From positions 1,179,772,863-1,179,836,862 of the forward strand of contig NC_090437.1 of the NCBI RefSeq assembly GCF_031143425.1: a stretch of 64,000 nt of DNA. The letters run 5' to 3'. Position numbers and translations under genes: made by a program. Below are positions 21,130-32,263 of this stretch, in pieces. Below the pieces are notes generated by a model. The model saw only the letters and a list, made by a program, of their open reading frames with translations. It had not been told where the DNA came from and did no database searches. The DNA comes from Pleurodeles waltl. Lineage: Eukaryota; Chordata; Amphibia; Caudata; Salamandridae. Position 1 is the first letter of the stretch. Every line of letters begins with the position of its first letter.

Positions 21130-24100
21130 TCAGTGAATACTATGATTTGCTCCTGGCAGTGTCTCCTAGAACAACAAGCTGGGTCACAGTTACATTCTCC
21201 CCTTGTGCCATTAAACTGGTGTCTTTGTTAACACTGGGGCAACCTGCTTCTTGCAGGACAAAGCCAGTATTTAACAGACGCATCTTTTGGCGAATCCTGA
21301 TAATTGAATGCAAAAATTGTGAAACAGTAAAACCACTATCTTGCCTCATGTCATATTTCAATAGTCGGATTGCCTCAGTATGTTTCCTAACTCCCAGATT
21401 TTGGCACAGCAGAACTAACCGCCTCCTTTTCCCTTTCAAATAGGCAAGACAGAAAAACAGAGCATGTCCCTTTTTTCCTCTGCATCCCGCAAGAGATACA
21501 AGCTTGATAAGCTGAATCACCTACCCGAGCCTACCTAGGGGTAAAAGAAGAAAGGAGCAATGTGCCTTAACCAATTTGGAGGTAGAATATCTGGGCGGCT
21601 GCAGGGTCGATCTCATCCAGAAACTGCTCTGCCCAGAAGGCATCCTTCCCCAGAAGGAAGGCATCAGTCAGGGTCCCAAAGGAGGATTGTGCCTGCTGTA
21701 AGCTTCGCCTAGACTGACCATAGTTCTCCTTGATAGTTAGCTTACTAATATATAGGGCTATTGATGGGTCATCCCACAATATCCCATTGCCTGACATTTT
21801 GGGGGTTTCTCTGACATACTTGATCCACAATATTTTGCTAGAGCCAGGGTGGCCCAGGAACTCTTCAACTCCAGATGATAGGAGAGAAAGCTCAGGAGTG
21901 GCCCAAATCCTCCTCTAATGAAAGATTGGTCTTATGCTTATCTGTTCAGAAATTGACCACAGCCCCATATCGCGCGTAAGGGGGAGTAAAGGAATACTAG
22001 CAGGAAGGTTCAACAATTGCACAAAATGCGATTTTCCACTACTATGAAGGCCACAGTATCCTTGTGGCCCCAGAGCTCTACACCATAGAGGGCAACAGCT
22101 TGAGATTGCTATTTATAGATTTGTTGTGCTGGGAGGATTGAACAAAGATGGGATCAACAAGGCATTTTAACCAGACCCCCAGTATATTGCTCTAATTTGA
22201 GGCTGCGCCTGTCGATGTGATTGTGCCAGTCCAGCTGCTCTGTAAGAATCAGCCCTAGATACTCAAAGGTGTGTAATCTCTCCAGGGGCACACCTATGAG
22301 CCTGGGTTTAGGTCTGGTAGAACAGCAGGGATTGAAAACCATAAATTTTGTTTTAGCTACATTTATTTTTAACCCCGCTGACTACAGAAGATGTCACATC
22401 TATCCAGGATCTGCTGCAACCATATAGGGGACTTGGAAAGTACAAGAGTATCGGTTGCAAACATCTGGTTAGGAACCCTGATGCCTGACAGGCTTGGGAC
22501 ATCACACTCGCATTGGTTCAAATGGGCTGCTAGGCCATTGACGTAAAGGGTGAAAAGATTGGGGGCGAGGACACAACCCAGCCTAACCCCTCTAATGACA
22601 GGAAATGTATCTGTCATCTCACCCAGTTGTCCACATCGCACCTGCTCATAATTTGTGTTCATGCAGCCTTATTATGATAGCCAGGAGATAAGTGGGGACC
22701 ATATCCAACAGCACTTGTCACAGCAAAGATATAGGGACCAGGTTGAAGGCCGACTGAAGATCCACAAATACTACATATAGCCGACTGCCCCCAAGGGTCA
22801 CTGTTGTCCAAAAGAGAAGTTGAAGGTGAAAAGCCTGGTCCACGGTGCTGGTGCATTCCCGAAAGCATGACTGTAAGGAGTGAGAATGTCTTTTGCAGCC
22901 ATTTAGTATTTGACTCTTTCCAAAAGAATTATGCTAAACAGCTTTTGTGAGCTGTTTAGCAGGCTTATCGGTTTGTAGTTGAATGGCAGTGTAGGGGGAC
23001 CCTTTTTCTATAGTGGATTGGTTTTGGCCCCCTGCCAGGTGTGAGGGATTTGTGCCTCCTTTAGGATGGCATTCGAAAGCAAATAAAACTGAGAACTCCA
23101 TATGTCTACCTCACTTAAGAACAAGTTGCCTTGGATCTTGTTTGACCCTGGAGCTTTATGGTGACTGATCTTAAGAATCGCTGATCTCATCTCCTGGGCA
23201 GTAATTGAAGGGATCTCCTCCTGCTCTCTCCCTACAGCCCTATTGTCATTGTTGGTGCTGCAGCAGACAACTGTAGGTTCATTATCTGCATCCGTTGCAG
23301 AATAAAGGCTAAAGAAGTGGTTGACCCATCCCACTGTGGGTATAGAGGTTTTGGTTATGCGATGACCCTCTTGGGAGCCGGTACAGACAATGTTCCAGAA
23401 AGTACGATGATCACCTAGTCCAACCGCCTCCAAGAGGGTTTCCCACTTCTCAGCCCCCCACTCCCTTTTTGCTTGGTTAATAGCTTTTTTATTATCCACC
23501 ATGGACCTTTACTCGCACTTCTATCATGTTGCCTGATGGCAAGCATCAGGGCTGTTCTGACACCCTTACAAGTTTGATTGTACGAGGAAAGGGAGGTATG
23601 CTTCCCAACAGTGCTTTTGGTTTCAACTAAGAAGAGCTTCCCAAGCCTCTCAAAAATATTATGAATGGTGGTGAACTTTTAACTGGCTTCTCTGGGATAG
23701 TAAACCTTCCAAGCTTGATGCTACAAGTTTATATATTTCCTCAACCATCTCTTGGGAATGGGACATCTTGCCCCACTTTATTCTACGTGTGTTTTTCTGG
23801 AGGACCTCAACCTCTGATTAAACGGTTCAATGGAGCTACTTATTTTATAATGAGAGAGAAGAACTACATAGAGAACTACGACATTGTGATCACTGACCTG
23901 CCTCAACAGTACCTCCATATCCACATGATGCAGCCAGACCTTCACATCCACCTAGATGTAATCAATTAGACTGCTACTATGGAAGTGGTTGAAAGTGTGC
24001 CTGTCCTCTCTATCAGAGAAGGTTCTAGCGTTGGCTGCATGCAGGCCCTGATTCAGGGTTAGGGCATTCATTTGTAATGCCAGTGGGGGGCAGCTTTTGA

Positions 24101-25192
24101 TACAGTCAGGTAAAATGCACAAAATATCAATGGTAGTGATTGGTATTTCCTCCACCTTACAGGTGAGCACTGTGCTGTTCCAGGTTGTCAACCTCCGTGA
24201 AGGTCAGCCCTTGTCCATGGTTGTAGCAACTTTATTAAAGTTGTAATAACCCATTCAATGTACTGGCTTAATACACCAAGAATCCTGGAAAAGGCAGAGG
24301 TGATGTGTGTTGATGAACTGTGCCCAATTAGGGGACTTTGGTTTGGAAGTGAGCCCAGCAACTGACATCCTGGTAATTTTCAACCTCATATCTACATCTC
24401 CTCAACCCTCTTCGTGAATGACTTGGAAAGCATCTGTTATAACAGGGTCCGAGGGCAAAGTGTGTCAGTCAACCTCTGCCAAGGCATCAAAGCAATTAGA
24501 GATGGGGAAGCCAAGTACACCCCATACACCAACAGGATTATTGAGGACAAAAGCCCTAGGTGGGTACAGCAGTTGATGGTGAAGTTAGGCAAGGCCACCT
24601 GGTCTACCAAGGTGGTGTGGTTTATAAAAGTAGGTCAATGGCAACAGCTCAATGCTGGATGAACCCCCTCTTTGGCTAGAGTGACCTAGGAGCAATCTTT
24701 CCACTAAGTACGCTGACCTAAAGTTGACAACGCAGTCCATGGGGCAATCCATCTGTCTTGGGACTATCCATCCCACTCTACGAGATATAGTACCTCGCTT
24801 TTCTGATGTAGGGGGAAGTCTCTATAAAGAACAAACCAATTCAAAACTTTATTGGTGAGCTCACCAGGGACTTTCTTCTGACCCTCATGCAACTGGGGAA
24901 CCCCATTGAGTACTGCCATATACGGGCAGGAAGCAAGTGGAAGGTTGATCATGAGGTGCCTCTTCTGGAGAGTGTGAGTTTCTAGCTGGGGAGAAGACTT
25001 CCCTGTTAACCTACCCGAGCTGCCCATATTGCCCGAGAGTACCCCTTGTAATTTTTGATTGTCATACTCTCTGGAATCATGTTGTGGGGCAGTGTTAGAC
25101 TTGGCATCCTTGGTGTGATCTCCCTGTCTTTTTTGCCTCTGCTTCCTATGTTTTGACTGTGTGATGGGCTCTGTTTTTGCTCTTTTTGGTAC
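21130..25192 (-). pseudogene. APE-type non-LTR retrotransposon (LINE), main body
   Basis: Reading the minus strand from the high end, an ORF1-like segment (about 25190-24780) ends at a stop near 24764. Endonuclease remnants follow, including SSLIDYI near 23960. RT starts at 23502-23008: HHKAPGSNKIQGNLFLSEVD. The palm is at 22662-22369: GVRLGCVLAPNLFTLYVN (motif B), then FATDTLVLSKSP (motif C, YADD changed to FATD). FEYLGLILTEQLDW lies at 22300. A C-terminal Cys/His segment, HALFFCLAYLKGK, lies at about 21460. Stops and shifts separate the blocks. I cannot place the clade with confidence. The 5' continuation lies beyond the LTR-like insertion at 27116-28140. Confidence 0.7.
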
Positions 25193-27115
25193 TCTGGGCA
25201 CTTTACCACTGTTTACCAGTGCTAAAGTGCAAGTGCTCCCAGTGTAAATTGTAGGTACAATTGAGTTTTCCACGATTGGCATATATGATTTCTGGTAAAG
25301 TGCACTAGAGGTACCCAGGGCCTGTAAATCAAATGCTACTAGTGGGCCTGCAGCACTGGTTGTACCACCCACCTGAGTAGCCTGCCACTGTAGTGTCTGT
25401 GTTTGCAATTTTAAACTGCCAATATGACCTGGCAAGTGTACCCACTTGCCAGGCCTAAACCTTCCCTTTTTATACATGTAAGACACCCCTAAGGTAGGCC
25501 CTAGGTAGCCCAATGGGCAGGGTGCATTGTAAATTAATGGTGGGACATATACTGAAGTGTTTAACATGTCCTAACAGTGAAATACTGGCAAATTTAGTTT
25601 TCACTGTTGAAAGGCGTATCTCTCTCATAGGTTAACATGGGGATTGCCTTTAAATATCTTTTAAGTGGCGTATCCCTTTGAGAGCAGATACAAATATGGA
25701 GTTTGGTGTCTCTGAACTCACAATTCAAAGATACATATTTTAGTAAAGTTGTTTTTTGAATTGCCAGTTTGAAAATGCCACTTTTAGAAAGTGGGCATTT
25801 TCTTGCCTAAATCACTCTGTGACTGTGCCTGCTTGTGTATTCCTTGTCTGGATCAGACTGACAGTTGGGCTGTTTGTGAATTCTCTCTAGACAGTGACAC
25901 AAAGGGGGCTGGAGTGTAGCCTGCATATCCTGATGAGCCATCTGAGCTAGAATGGAGGGAGGAGTGGCCACTTACACCTGAATGGGTTGTGCCTGCCCTC
26001 ACACAATGCAGTCTCCAACTCCCTGATATGTGCCTGGGGCCAGGCCTGGTAAGGCAGGATCTTGTGAACAACATAGACTTTCCTTTGAAGTTTGCCTACT
26101 TCAAAGGCAGAAAGAGGTATAAGTAGTGGACCCAAAGCCCCAGATTTTTAGATTAATTCTGGAATCAAGAGGAATCTCTGACAAGGAGAAGAGCTGAAGA
26201 GCTGGAGGAGGCTACTGCCCTGTTGCTTGTAACTGTGCTGGGTTGGCCTGCAGTTGCTGCTTCTGCTGGAGAGACGACAAAGGCTGGACATTGTGGTATA
26301 TTCATGCTTATGAATAATCTCCCAGGGCTTGGATTGAGCTTGCCTCCTGTTTTGAAGTCTCATGGCCATCAAAAATACTTCCTCTGCCCGCACCTGGACT
26401 CTCTGCTGAGACTCCTGCTCTACCAAGTGGTGCTCTATCCAGTCTCTGAGCCCTTGAGAGGTGAAGTTGACAGAACAAGGACTGAAATCTATGCACAGAA
26501 CACCTTGCTGAGAAAATTCCAATGCACCACCTGCAATACGGCTGAAAATTGACACTCCATCTGCATCGCGGCTGGGAGATCGACGCATTGCTGCTGGAGA
26601 AACAATGCAACACCCACCTGCGGCTGCTGATAACAACGCAAACCCTACACAGTGCGGTTTTCCAACACCGTGCGGATGGATTTCTCACACATCATCGCTA
26701 GGAGTCAAAAATCATCGCAAGCCGGCGCAGATTCGAGGTGTCCTGTCTGGAAAATGATGCATCACTCTCTTGCGGGAGAGAAAAATGACGCATCACCTAC
26801 TCGACTGGAGAAGAAATGACGCACAAACTCACTTGCAAGTGAGAAATCAACGCATCATTTTTTACGCAAACCAGGTACTTTGTGTAACAACAACGTTTCC
26901 ATTGTTTTCTGTGGAGTAAGTCTCTTATTCTTTTGAAAATTCATATCTTGTATATGTTGTATTTTTGTTGTTTTGGTCTTGTTTTATTTAGATAAATATT
27001 ACCTATTTTTCTAAACTGGTGTGGTGTCCGTTTTGTAGTGTGACTAGACTAGAGTGAGGGTCCCTACTTGGACAGAGTGCAAACTGACTGACAGCCAGAG
27101 ACCCCATTTCTAAAA
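25193..27115 (+). mobile_element. LTR-like repeat, about 1.9 kb, inserted into the LINE
   Basis: The element runs from TCTGGGCACTTTACC at 25193 to CCCCATTTCTAAAA at 27115. The ends are slightly decayed from the TG...TAACA form seen at 2494. Flanking 5-mers are GGTAC (25188-25192) and GGTAG (27116-27120), a target duplication with one mismatch. On either side the minus strand encodes the ORF1-like protein of the same LINE. A TATA-like GGTATAAG lies at 26117-26124 on the plus strand, 1 kb before the 3' end, as expected of an LTR promoter. No internal coding region is present, so it is a solo LTR or an LTR-sized non-autonomous element. Confidence 0.65.
26117..26126 (+). promoter_or_regulatory. 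TATA-like box of the LTR
   Basis: GGTATAAGTA follows a purine-rich stretch and precedes GTGGACCCAAAGCC, an arrangement like the promoter of the LTR family. The strand and position agree with transcription toward the TAACA end. Confidence 0.4.
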
Positions 27116-28140
27116 GGTAGTGAGTTGAATGGCATGTGAAGGGTAAGTGGCAGATTGATGATTGTTTGCTGTCATGCAATCTGGCAGGACATGACCCGCA
27201 GGGGCCTGTGTGATTGGCAGGCTGACAGTTTTCAGGTGATTGACTGGATGTCAGGCCTACCCTTGAGACTGGACAGGGAGTGAAGGGGGCACATGGCTGT
27301 GCTTGCCTAATTTCTCCTAGCCCCTGTTCAATTGCATGTTGAATTGCATGTAGGCAGGAAAAAATTGGTGTAAGTTCCACAGACATTGTACTTCTAAATT
27401 TGAGTAGGCAGACCTCCATTGGATTAGTAGCCCAGGGAGGGATGGGGTTGGGGGCTAGTCTCTCCACTTCGCTGCTGGGGTTGTACGGTGTTGAATCAGG
27501 ATCTTGAGGGAGTGGAGACAACTGCAGAAGAATCATTAGGCGGTCAGTTAGTCTGGCTTGACTGGGCCTGATGCCTAAGCCTCTTGGTAGCCATGGTTGT
27601 CTTAGTGTGCCTACCTTTGTTTGACTTGTCAGAACTGGTGATGTGACAAAAATGGAGATGGGACACTGAAGTAGGAGAAACAACATTTGTGGGGTGTGCA
27701 ATCACTCCAGCTCGGTGCAGGTACGGGCAGGGATACCGGGCCCTGGGATAGTCTCCTTACAGTAAGTTCAGTTCCTGTAGAGATCACTCCCATCACTCTC
27801 TGCAGCATCCTATCAATGGAACTAGTCTTGGGAGAGAGCAGTGAAATTTGGGGCCCTGTAGCTTTCTTCTCACCTATCATAGGCGGGATCAAGGATCAAG
27901 GCTGAGGCACGCCGACTGATAGGAACTATAAGAAACTATGAGCCATAGCCTGTAGCGGAAGAAGAACTGGGGTAATTTCAAGTCCATTCGATATGCATGA
28001 AAGGGTGCCAGTGCAAAGGAGCGAGAAAAACAAGTGTTGCAGATACCAGTACAAATGGTAATTAAAGTAAACTCTACCGCTTACCTCCTGCCCCTCTGGC
28101 TAAAGCAGATAGCCACAGGTAGCCGCCAACTCCACCTACA
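27116..28140 (-). pseudogene. Upstream part of the interrupted LINE (ORF1-like)
   Basis: Minus-strand frames at 27892-27629 and 27701-27116 predict serine/proline-rich sequence: KKATGPQISLLSPKTSS, then a second frame with SSEVERLAPNPIPPW and IQHAIEQGLGEIRQ. The last frame runs into the LTR boundary at 27115 and continues in similar composition at 25190. One frameshift near 27650 separates the two pieces. I read this as ORF1 of the LINE at 21130-25192, mainly from position and orientation. The frame is not similar enough to a known family for me to name a domain. Confidence 0.45.
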
Positions 28141-28985
28141 GGTCTTTGACCAACTCAAGAAATGAGGGTTACAAAAATGTTGTATGGAAATGCTTCCCTT
28201 TTTCCAGGCTCAACTTGATTTTCCAACTCTCACCTCGGTTTCTTCCCAACACCGACCTCAGGCCACCAGGCATGATACGTAGTCATCCTCAAATAGCAAG
28301 ATTCAACTATGAGTCAGCCTTGGTCTCAAAAGGGACTCAAATACACTTCAAAGATGCCAGTTCCACCTGGGACCCTTGCCCCACCAAGCGCAACATCAGC
28401 CCACCGGCCACCACTGCCCTGCTGCATGCCTCTAAACCTACTCATCTCCCTGGGTGGGTTTAGTACAGTGATGGCACTGCAAAATGCAGTGAGCTGTAGC
28501 AATTGGCAATCAGGAAACAAGTCAGCCAATCAAAGGCCGAGATACCAAAAGGAAGGACTTCATACCTAGTTTGCAGACGAACTTCACGGATGCCTGGCTG
28601 TGCAGCACAACACAACAGCACAGCACTTCACGGGTTTCACAGCCTCATGAACCCACAAGTCAATCCCAGAAGGAGGCAGGAAATCTGACACATAAGAAGA
28701 GCAGGAGGGAGAAAGCATGGTGGCATAGCTGCGAGTCTGCACTCAACTGCAACAGACCTGTAGGTGGGCATAAGCACGGCTGCCTAGGGGGAAGAGCTGC
28801 ATTGTGGCATACCTGGAAGAGTGCATGCTGCTGTCAGCCCTCCAAATTCATCCATGGTCAGAAAAAGGGTGGAAAGACTACCCAACCCAGTTGCTTTTAT
28901 GTTTGCTATGTGGTAAAAAACCTGAAAATGATCAGTGTGGATAGTGAAGGTGCTGAGTGCTAAAGAATGTGTGATAAAGGTTAAA
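28141..28985. other. No recognisable gene
   Basis: Overlapping open frames on both strands show no family resemblance. It may contain the 5' untranslated region of the minus-strand LINE. The sequence becomes AT-rich near 28960, where the Helentron begins. Confidence 0.35.
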
Positions 28986-29289
28986 TGCCTTCAATGTAGG
29001 CATTAGGCACACCATACCTTCTTCTATAACAATGATCATTAGTTCTGCTGCTGTCTTTGTTGTTGAAGACAGTTTTTTAAAGAAGACAACTTTCTAGAAC
29101 ACTCCTACCCTCATTTGAAAGAACACCTACTCTAATCTCTTTCAGAGTATTTCCATATGCAATGTCCGATCCTTGTCATTAATTCTTTGTATTCAAAATG
29201 TAAACAAATATTCACAATTCCAATTCTTCCCAAACAAATTAATAGTTTCATAATGAAGCAGTATTCTGAACATAGGGTGACCATTCACC

Positions 29290-29810
29290 GGTGTAAGTTA
29301 CAACAGATATTTAAAAAAATCTAATATATTCCTCCAAATAGGACATCATAATACATTCTCAGAAACTCTTGCATTCTCAAATGTACAAAGGGATGCATTA
29401 AGTTTGAGGACAAGCTCACCTCATTGATGATTAAAAGTTTACAATTTTTTAACACTCTTGATACTTCATGACAAGCTTCACCAGATCGTTTTTAGTATTC
29501 CAGATTTTTGTCATCGTCCACTGGAAGCATCAAAAGTCGATGCAAATTAATATCTTTGATATTGTATGTAGCTTATCCAGTAGGTGATGTAACCACACAT
29601 GTTAAATTGCAGCCTGTAGTCATCTATTGGAAAGCAGTAAGAACTTGTATTAAGAAACCTTTACCAGTACCAGCTTGACTGCTGACATATAACAGTATAG
29701 GATTGAATGTTGAGGAAGCACACTATTTCTTGTCACAAAGCAACCCATTCTAAACTGCAGATTCTGCATCCATATATATATTTCCATTTGCTTATCATTT
29801 AGTTGTCCGA
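29290..29810 (-). pseudogene. Helentron Pif1-type helicase domain
   Basis: The minus strand reads ILLYVSSQAGTGKGFLI, the Walker A loop (AGTGKG, 29658-29678; the usual S/T after GK is a G). VVTSPTG and INLHRLLMLPVDDDKN follow. LLIINEVS at 29414-29438 is the Walker B box with the DE pair changed to NE. The continuation HLRMQEFL and LFGGIY matches the Pif1-like helicase of Helitrons. Three stops interrupt it. The helicase unwinds donor DNA during rolling-circle transposition. Confidence 0.7.
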
Positions 29811-29814
29811 CTAA

Positions 29815-29982
29815 GGCCCTGATTTAGAGTGTGATGGGCTGGTTTCTCCATCGCAACGTGACAGATATCCTATCCTCCGTATTGCGATTCCTATAGGATA
29901 TAATGGGGTTGTATTATGGAAGACAGGGTATCCATGACATTTGTGATGAAGTAACCCCGTTCGCTAAACTGTAAATCAGGTC
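29815..29982. mobile_element. Short MITE within the Helentron
   Basis: A 168 bp element with ends GGCCCTGATTTAGAG and, inverted, GACCTGATTTACAG. TAA precedes the left end and ATAA follows the right end, consistent with a 3 bp target duplication. It falls in the linker between Rep and helicase. Confidence 0.65.
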
Positions 29983-30578
29983 ATAAATCTGCCAAATTAA
30001 TTGTTTCCTGTCTTGCACCATTACAGACTCCACCTCATTCATTATAATAGCACCTTCTTTTTCAATAATAGGCTGTTGGTCCTGGCTTTGAGGACCTAAA
30101 CGTTGGCTGCTTTGGGAGCTGTCCATAGCTAACTCAGCAGCAAGTGCATCTTCCTGTTCAATGTCATCATTCAACATTTTAAAGAAGTTTGGAAATACTG
30201 AGCACTCGATGGCATTCTCTGCAGCATTGAAAGAGTCTTCAAAGCTGTCAAACTCTTGTAGTAACTATGATTCAAAATGCCAAGGCTTAATCAGCAGCAA
30301 AAGTGCCAAATAGTCTCTTTTACAGCAGTCTGGTAACTCATTTTTCTAGGGGTAATTAGACTGCATTTGCTATGTTTCACCAAACACCCATTGCAACTAA
30401 CTACTGCACATTTACCTTCATGTATATTTTTTGTCACATTATTTCTATAGGTGTAGTTCTGGAGTACTTAATGGAGACAAACATTTTCAAGATGTACACT
30501 CCTTTTTCGATAATAATTGTCCAGCGTGTTTGTTTTTACAATGCTTGTACTATCTGGCTCAAATTTGGCAAGATACTG
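29983..30578 (-). pseudogene. Helentron linker between Rep and helicase
   Basis: An acidic, glutamine-rich frame (LNDDIEQEDALAAELAMDSS, then RKQLIWQIYDLIYS) lies at 30177-29970, just before the MITE and helicase. Its placement fits the poorly conserved linker of RepHel proteins. The part above about 30250 has no readable motif. Confidence 0.5.
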
Positions 30579-31486
30579 AGTGCATATTTATACTTTTTGG
30601 TGCAAAACTGCACTAACGCAGTTTTGCATCAAAAAGTTTTGCACTAGCTTGCACCATTCTTGAGCGCCAGCCGAGCACCATCTTTATGGAATGGTGCAAG
30701 CCGGCGCAAAGGGTAGGCTAGTGGCAAAACAAATGACGTTAGCTGGGTGTGGGTGGTTGTATGAGAGAAGGGGGTTTTGCACCACAAAATGATGTTAGGC
30801 TAATTAGAGTAAAAAAAATTACTCTAACCAGCCTAGAGTCATTTTGTGACGCAAAACTATCCATGTCACATGATTCCTGTTTTAGAAAAGACAGGAGTCA
30901 TGTCCACCACCCCAGTGGCCAGCACAGGGGACCAGGGTCCCCTGGGAATGGCCATTGCACCCAGTGCCATGTAGGGGGCCCATTGTAGGACCCCCAATAG
31001 CACTTTAAAAAAATACTTACCTGTTCTTACATATACTTACCTCGGAGGGAGTCCCCATCCTCTGCTGTCTCTCTAGTGTGGGTGGGGGTGTCCCTGGGGA
31101 CAGTGGAAGGCACCTATGGGCTTATTCCATGGTGTTCCACCATGGAAATATGCCCACAGGTCCCCTAACGCCTGCCCTGACCCAGGCGTTAAATAATGGT
31201 GCAAAGCAAGCTTTGCACCATTATTTGACCCCTCCCCCCGCTTGTGATTTTAGCACAGGGGGATAAATATGGCGCTAAGGCCATAAAGTCATTTTTTGCA
31301 CGGGAATGCCTACCTTGCATCTCATTAATGAAAGGTAGGTTTCCACGTCCAAAAAATTACTTTAACTCCATAACTTTGGTGCTAGATGGGTCTAGCGCCA
31401 AAGTATAAATATGGAGTTCATTTTTCACTGAATTTGAATAAAATAATGACGCAAAGTTGGTGCAAAACAAGAATAAATATGCCCCT
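30579..31486. mobile_element. MITE with GCATATTTAT termini, about 0.9 kb
   Basis: The left end reads GTGCATATTTATACTTTTTG with GGTGCAAAACTGC. The right end inverted reads GGGGCATATTTATTCTTG with TTTTGCACC, so the termini are imperfect inverted repeats. Inside are several hairpins (AACTGC...GCAGTT near 30605-30625; AGAGTAA...TTACTCT near 30806-30825). There is no transposase. It lies between the Rep C-terminal part and the linker of the Helentron, so it inserted after the Helentron did. Confidence 0.7.
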
Positions 31487-31689
31487 GAATTTCTGAAAAC
31501 AATTTCAAAACTCTGTTTTGAGCTGATGCCTGGAATGACCCCCAAAATTCCACTCTACTTAGGATATAAACTAGTTGAACTCAAATGGTCATAGAGCTGA
31601 TAGGGTCCAATCAGATCCAATTCTTCTGCAAAAAAGTGCAAAAGCATCTTCAAACTGAAGCTGTACCTTTTTTTGTTAGACACTTTTCA

Positions 31690-32260
31690 GCAGAAATCTC
31701 TTCCAACACATCTTCCCAGATGTTTTAAGTATTAAATAACATAATAAGCAACAGCTATAGAGCTGTCTGCCACAAACTGAATAGCCATATTAGCATTCCA
31801 CTTTTTCAAAATGACAGGATTGTAGTCAATGATACATTTCAAAACTTCTATTCTCCTGAGGTTTTAGATGTTTTGGTAGTATACTAGTAAGTATATGTCT
31901 TGCTGAAGACATAAACCTGTTTACTCTTCCTTTTCAAATAACAGGTCTTGGAAATCCAAAACAACATTTTGTGTAAAGTTTTCCTTTTGCACTGTATTTC
32001 AGCTGATAGTACTTTCCACATCTGAGAGATTAGAAATGCAGTGCTTGCTACTTTATGCTTTTTTTTCTTTTTGGATACTACATAAGAGATACTGTTCTAT
32101 GAAAGAAAGTACAGACTCATCTGTTTCAAATTTGGGTCCATCTTTTATCCACAACAGCATATGAATATGAGGAGCAACTGTTGCTTGGTACTTTTTGCAC
32201 CAAAAGAAATCATTAACTTTTCCAAGAGGTGGATTTTTTTGTTACAGATGAAGGACAACA
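31690..32260 (-). pseudogene. Helentron Rep (HUH endonuclease) domain
   Basis: The frame reads PPLGKVNDFFW, then VAPHIHMLLWIKDGP, with the catalytic His-hydrophobic-His motif (HIH) at 32161-32169. Further on comes VDYNPVILKKWNANMAIQF at about 31780-31835. Next is AYYVI, a stop, then YLK, where the tyrosine pair (YxxxY) of the Rep active site is expected. The Rep domain nicks and joins single strands in rolling-circle transposition, with the two histidines binding the metal and the tyrosines making the covalent link. The stop within the tyrosine motif and later shifts mark loss of function. Confidence 0.75.
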
Positions 32261-32263
32261 GAG

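Noticed and set aside
24764..25567. 267-codon minus-strand frame as one gene
   Set aside because: Crosses the boundary of the LTR-like repeat at 25193. The first 120 codons are antisense of the repeat and the rest is LINE sequence, so it is a chance fusion.
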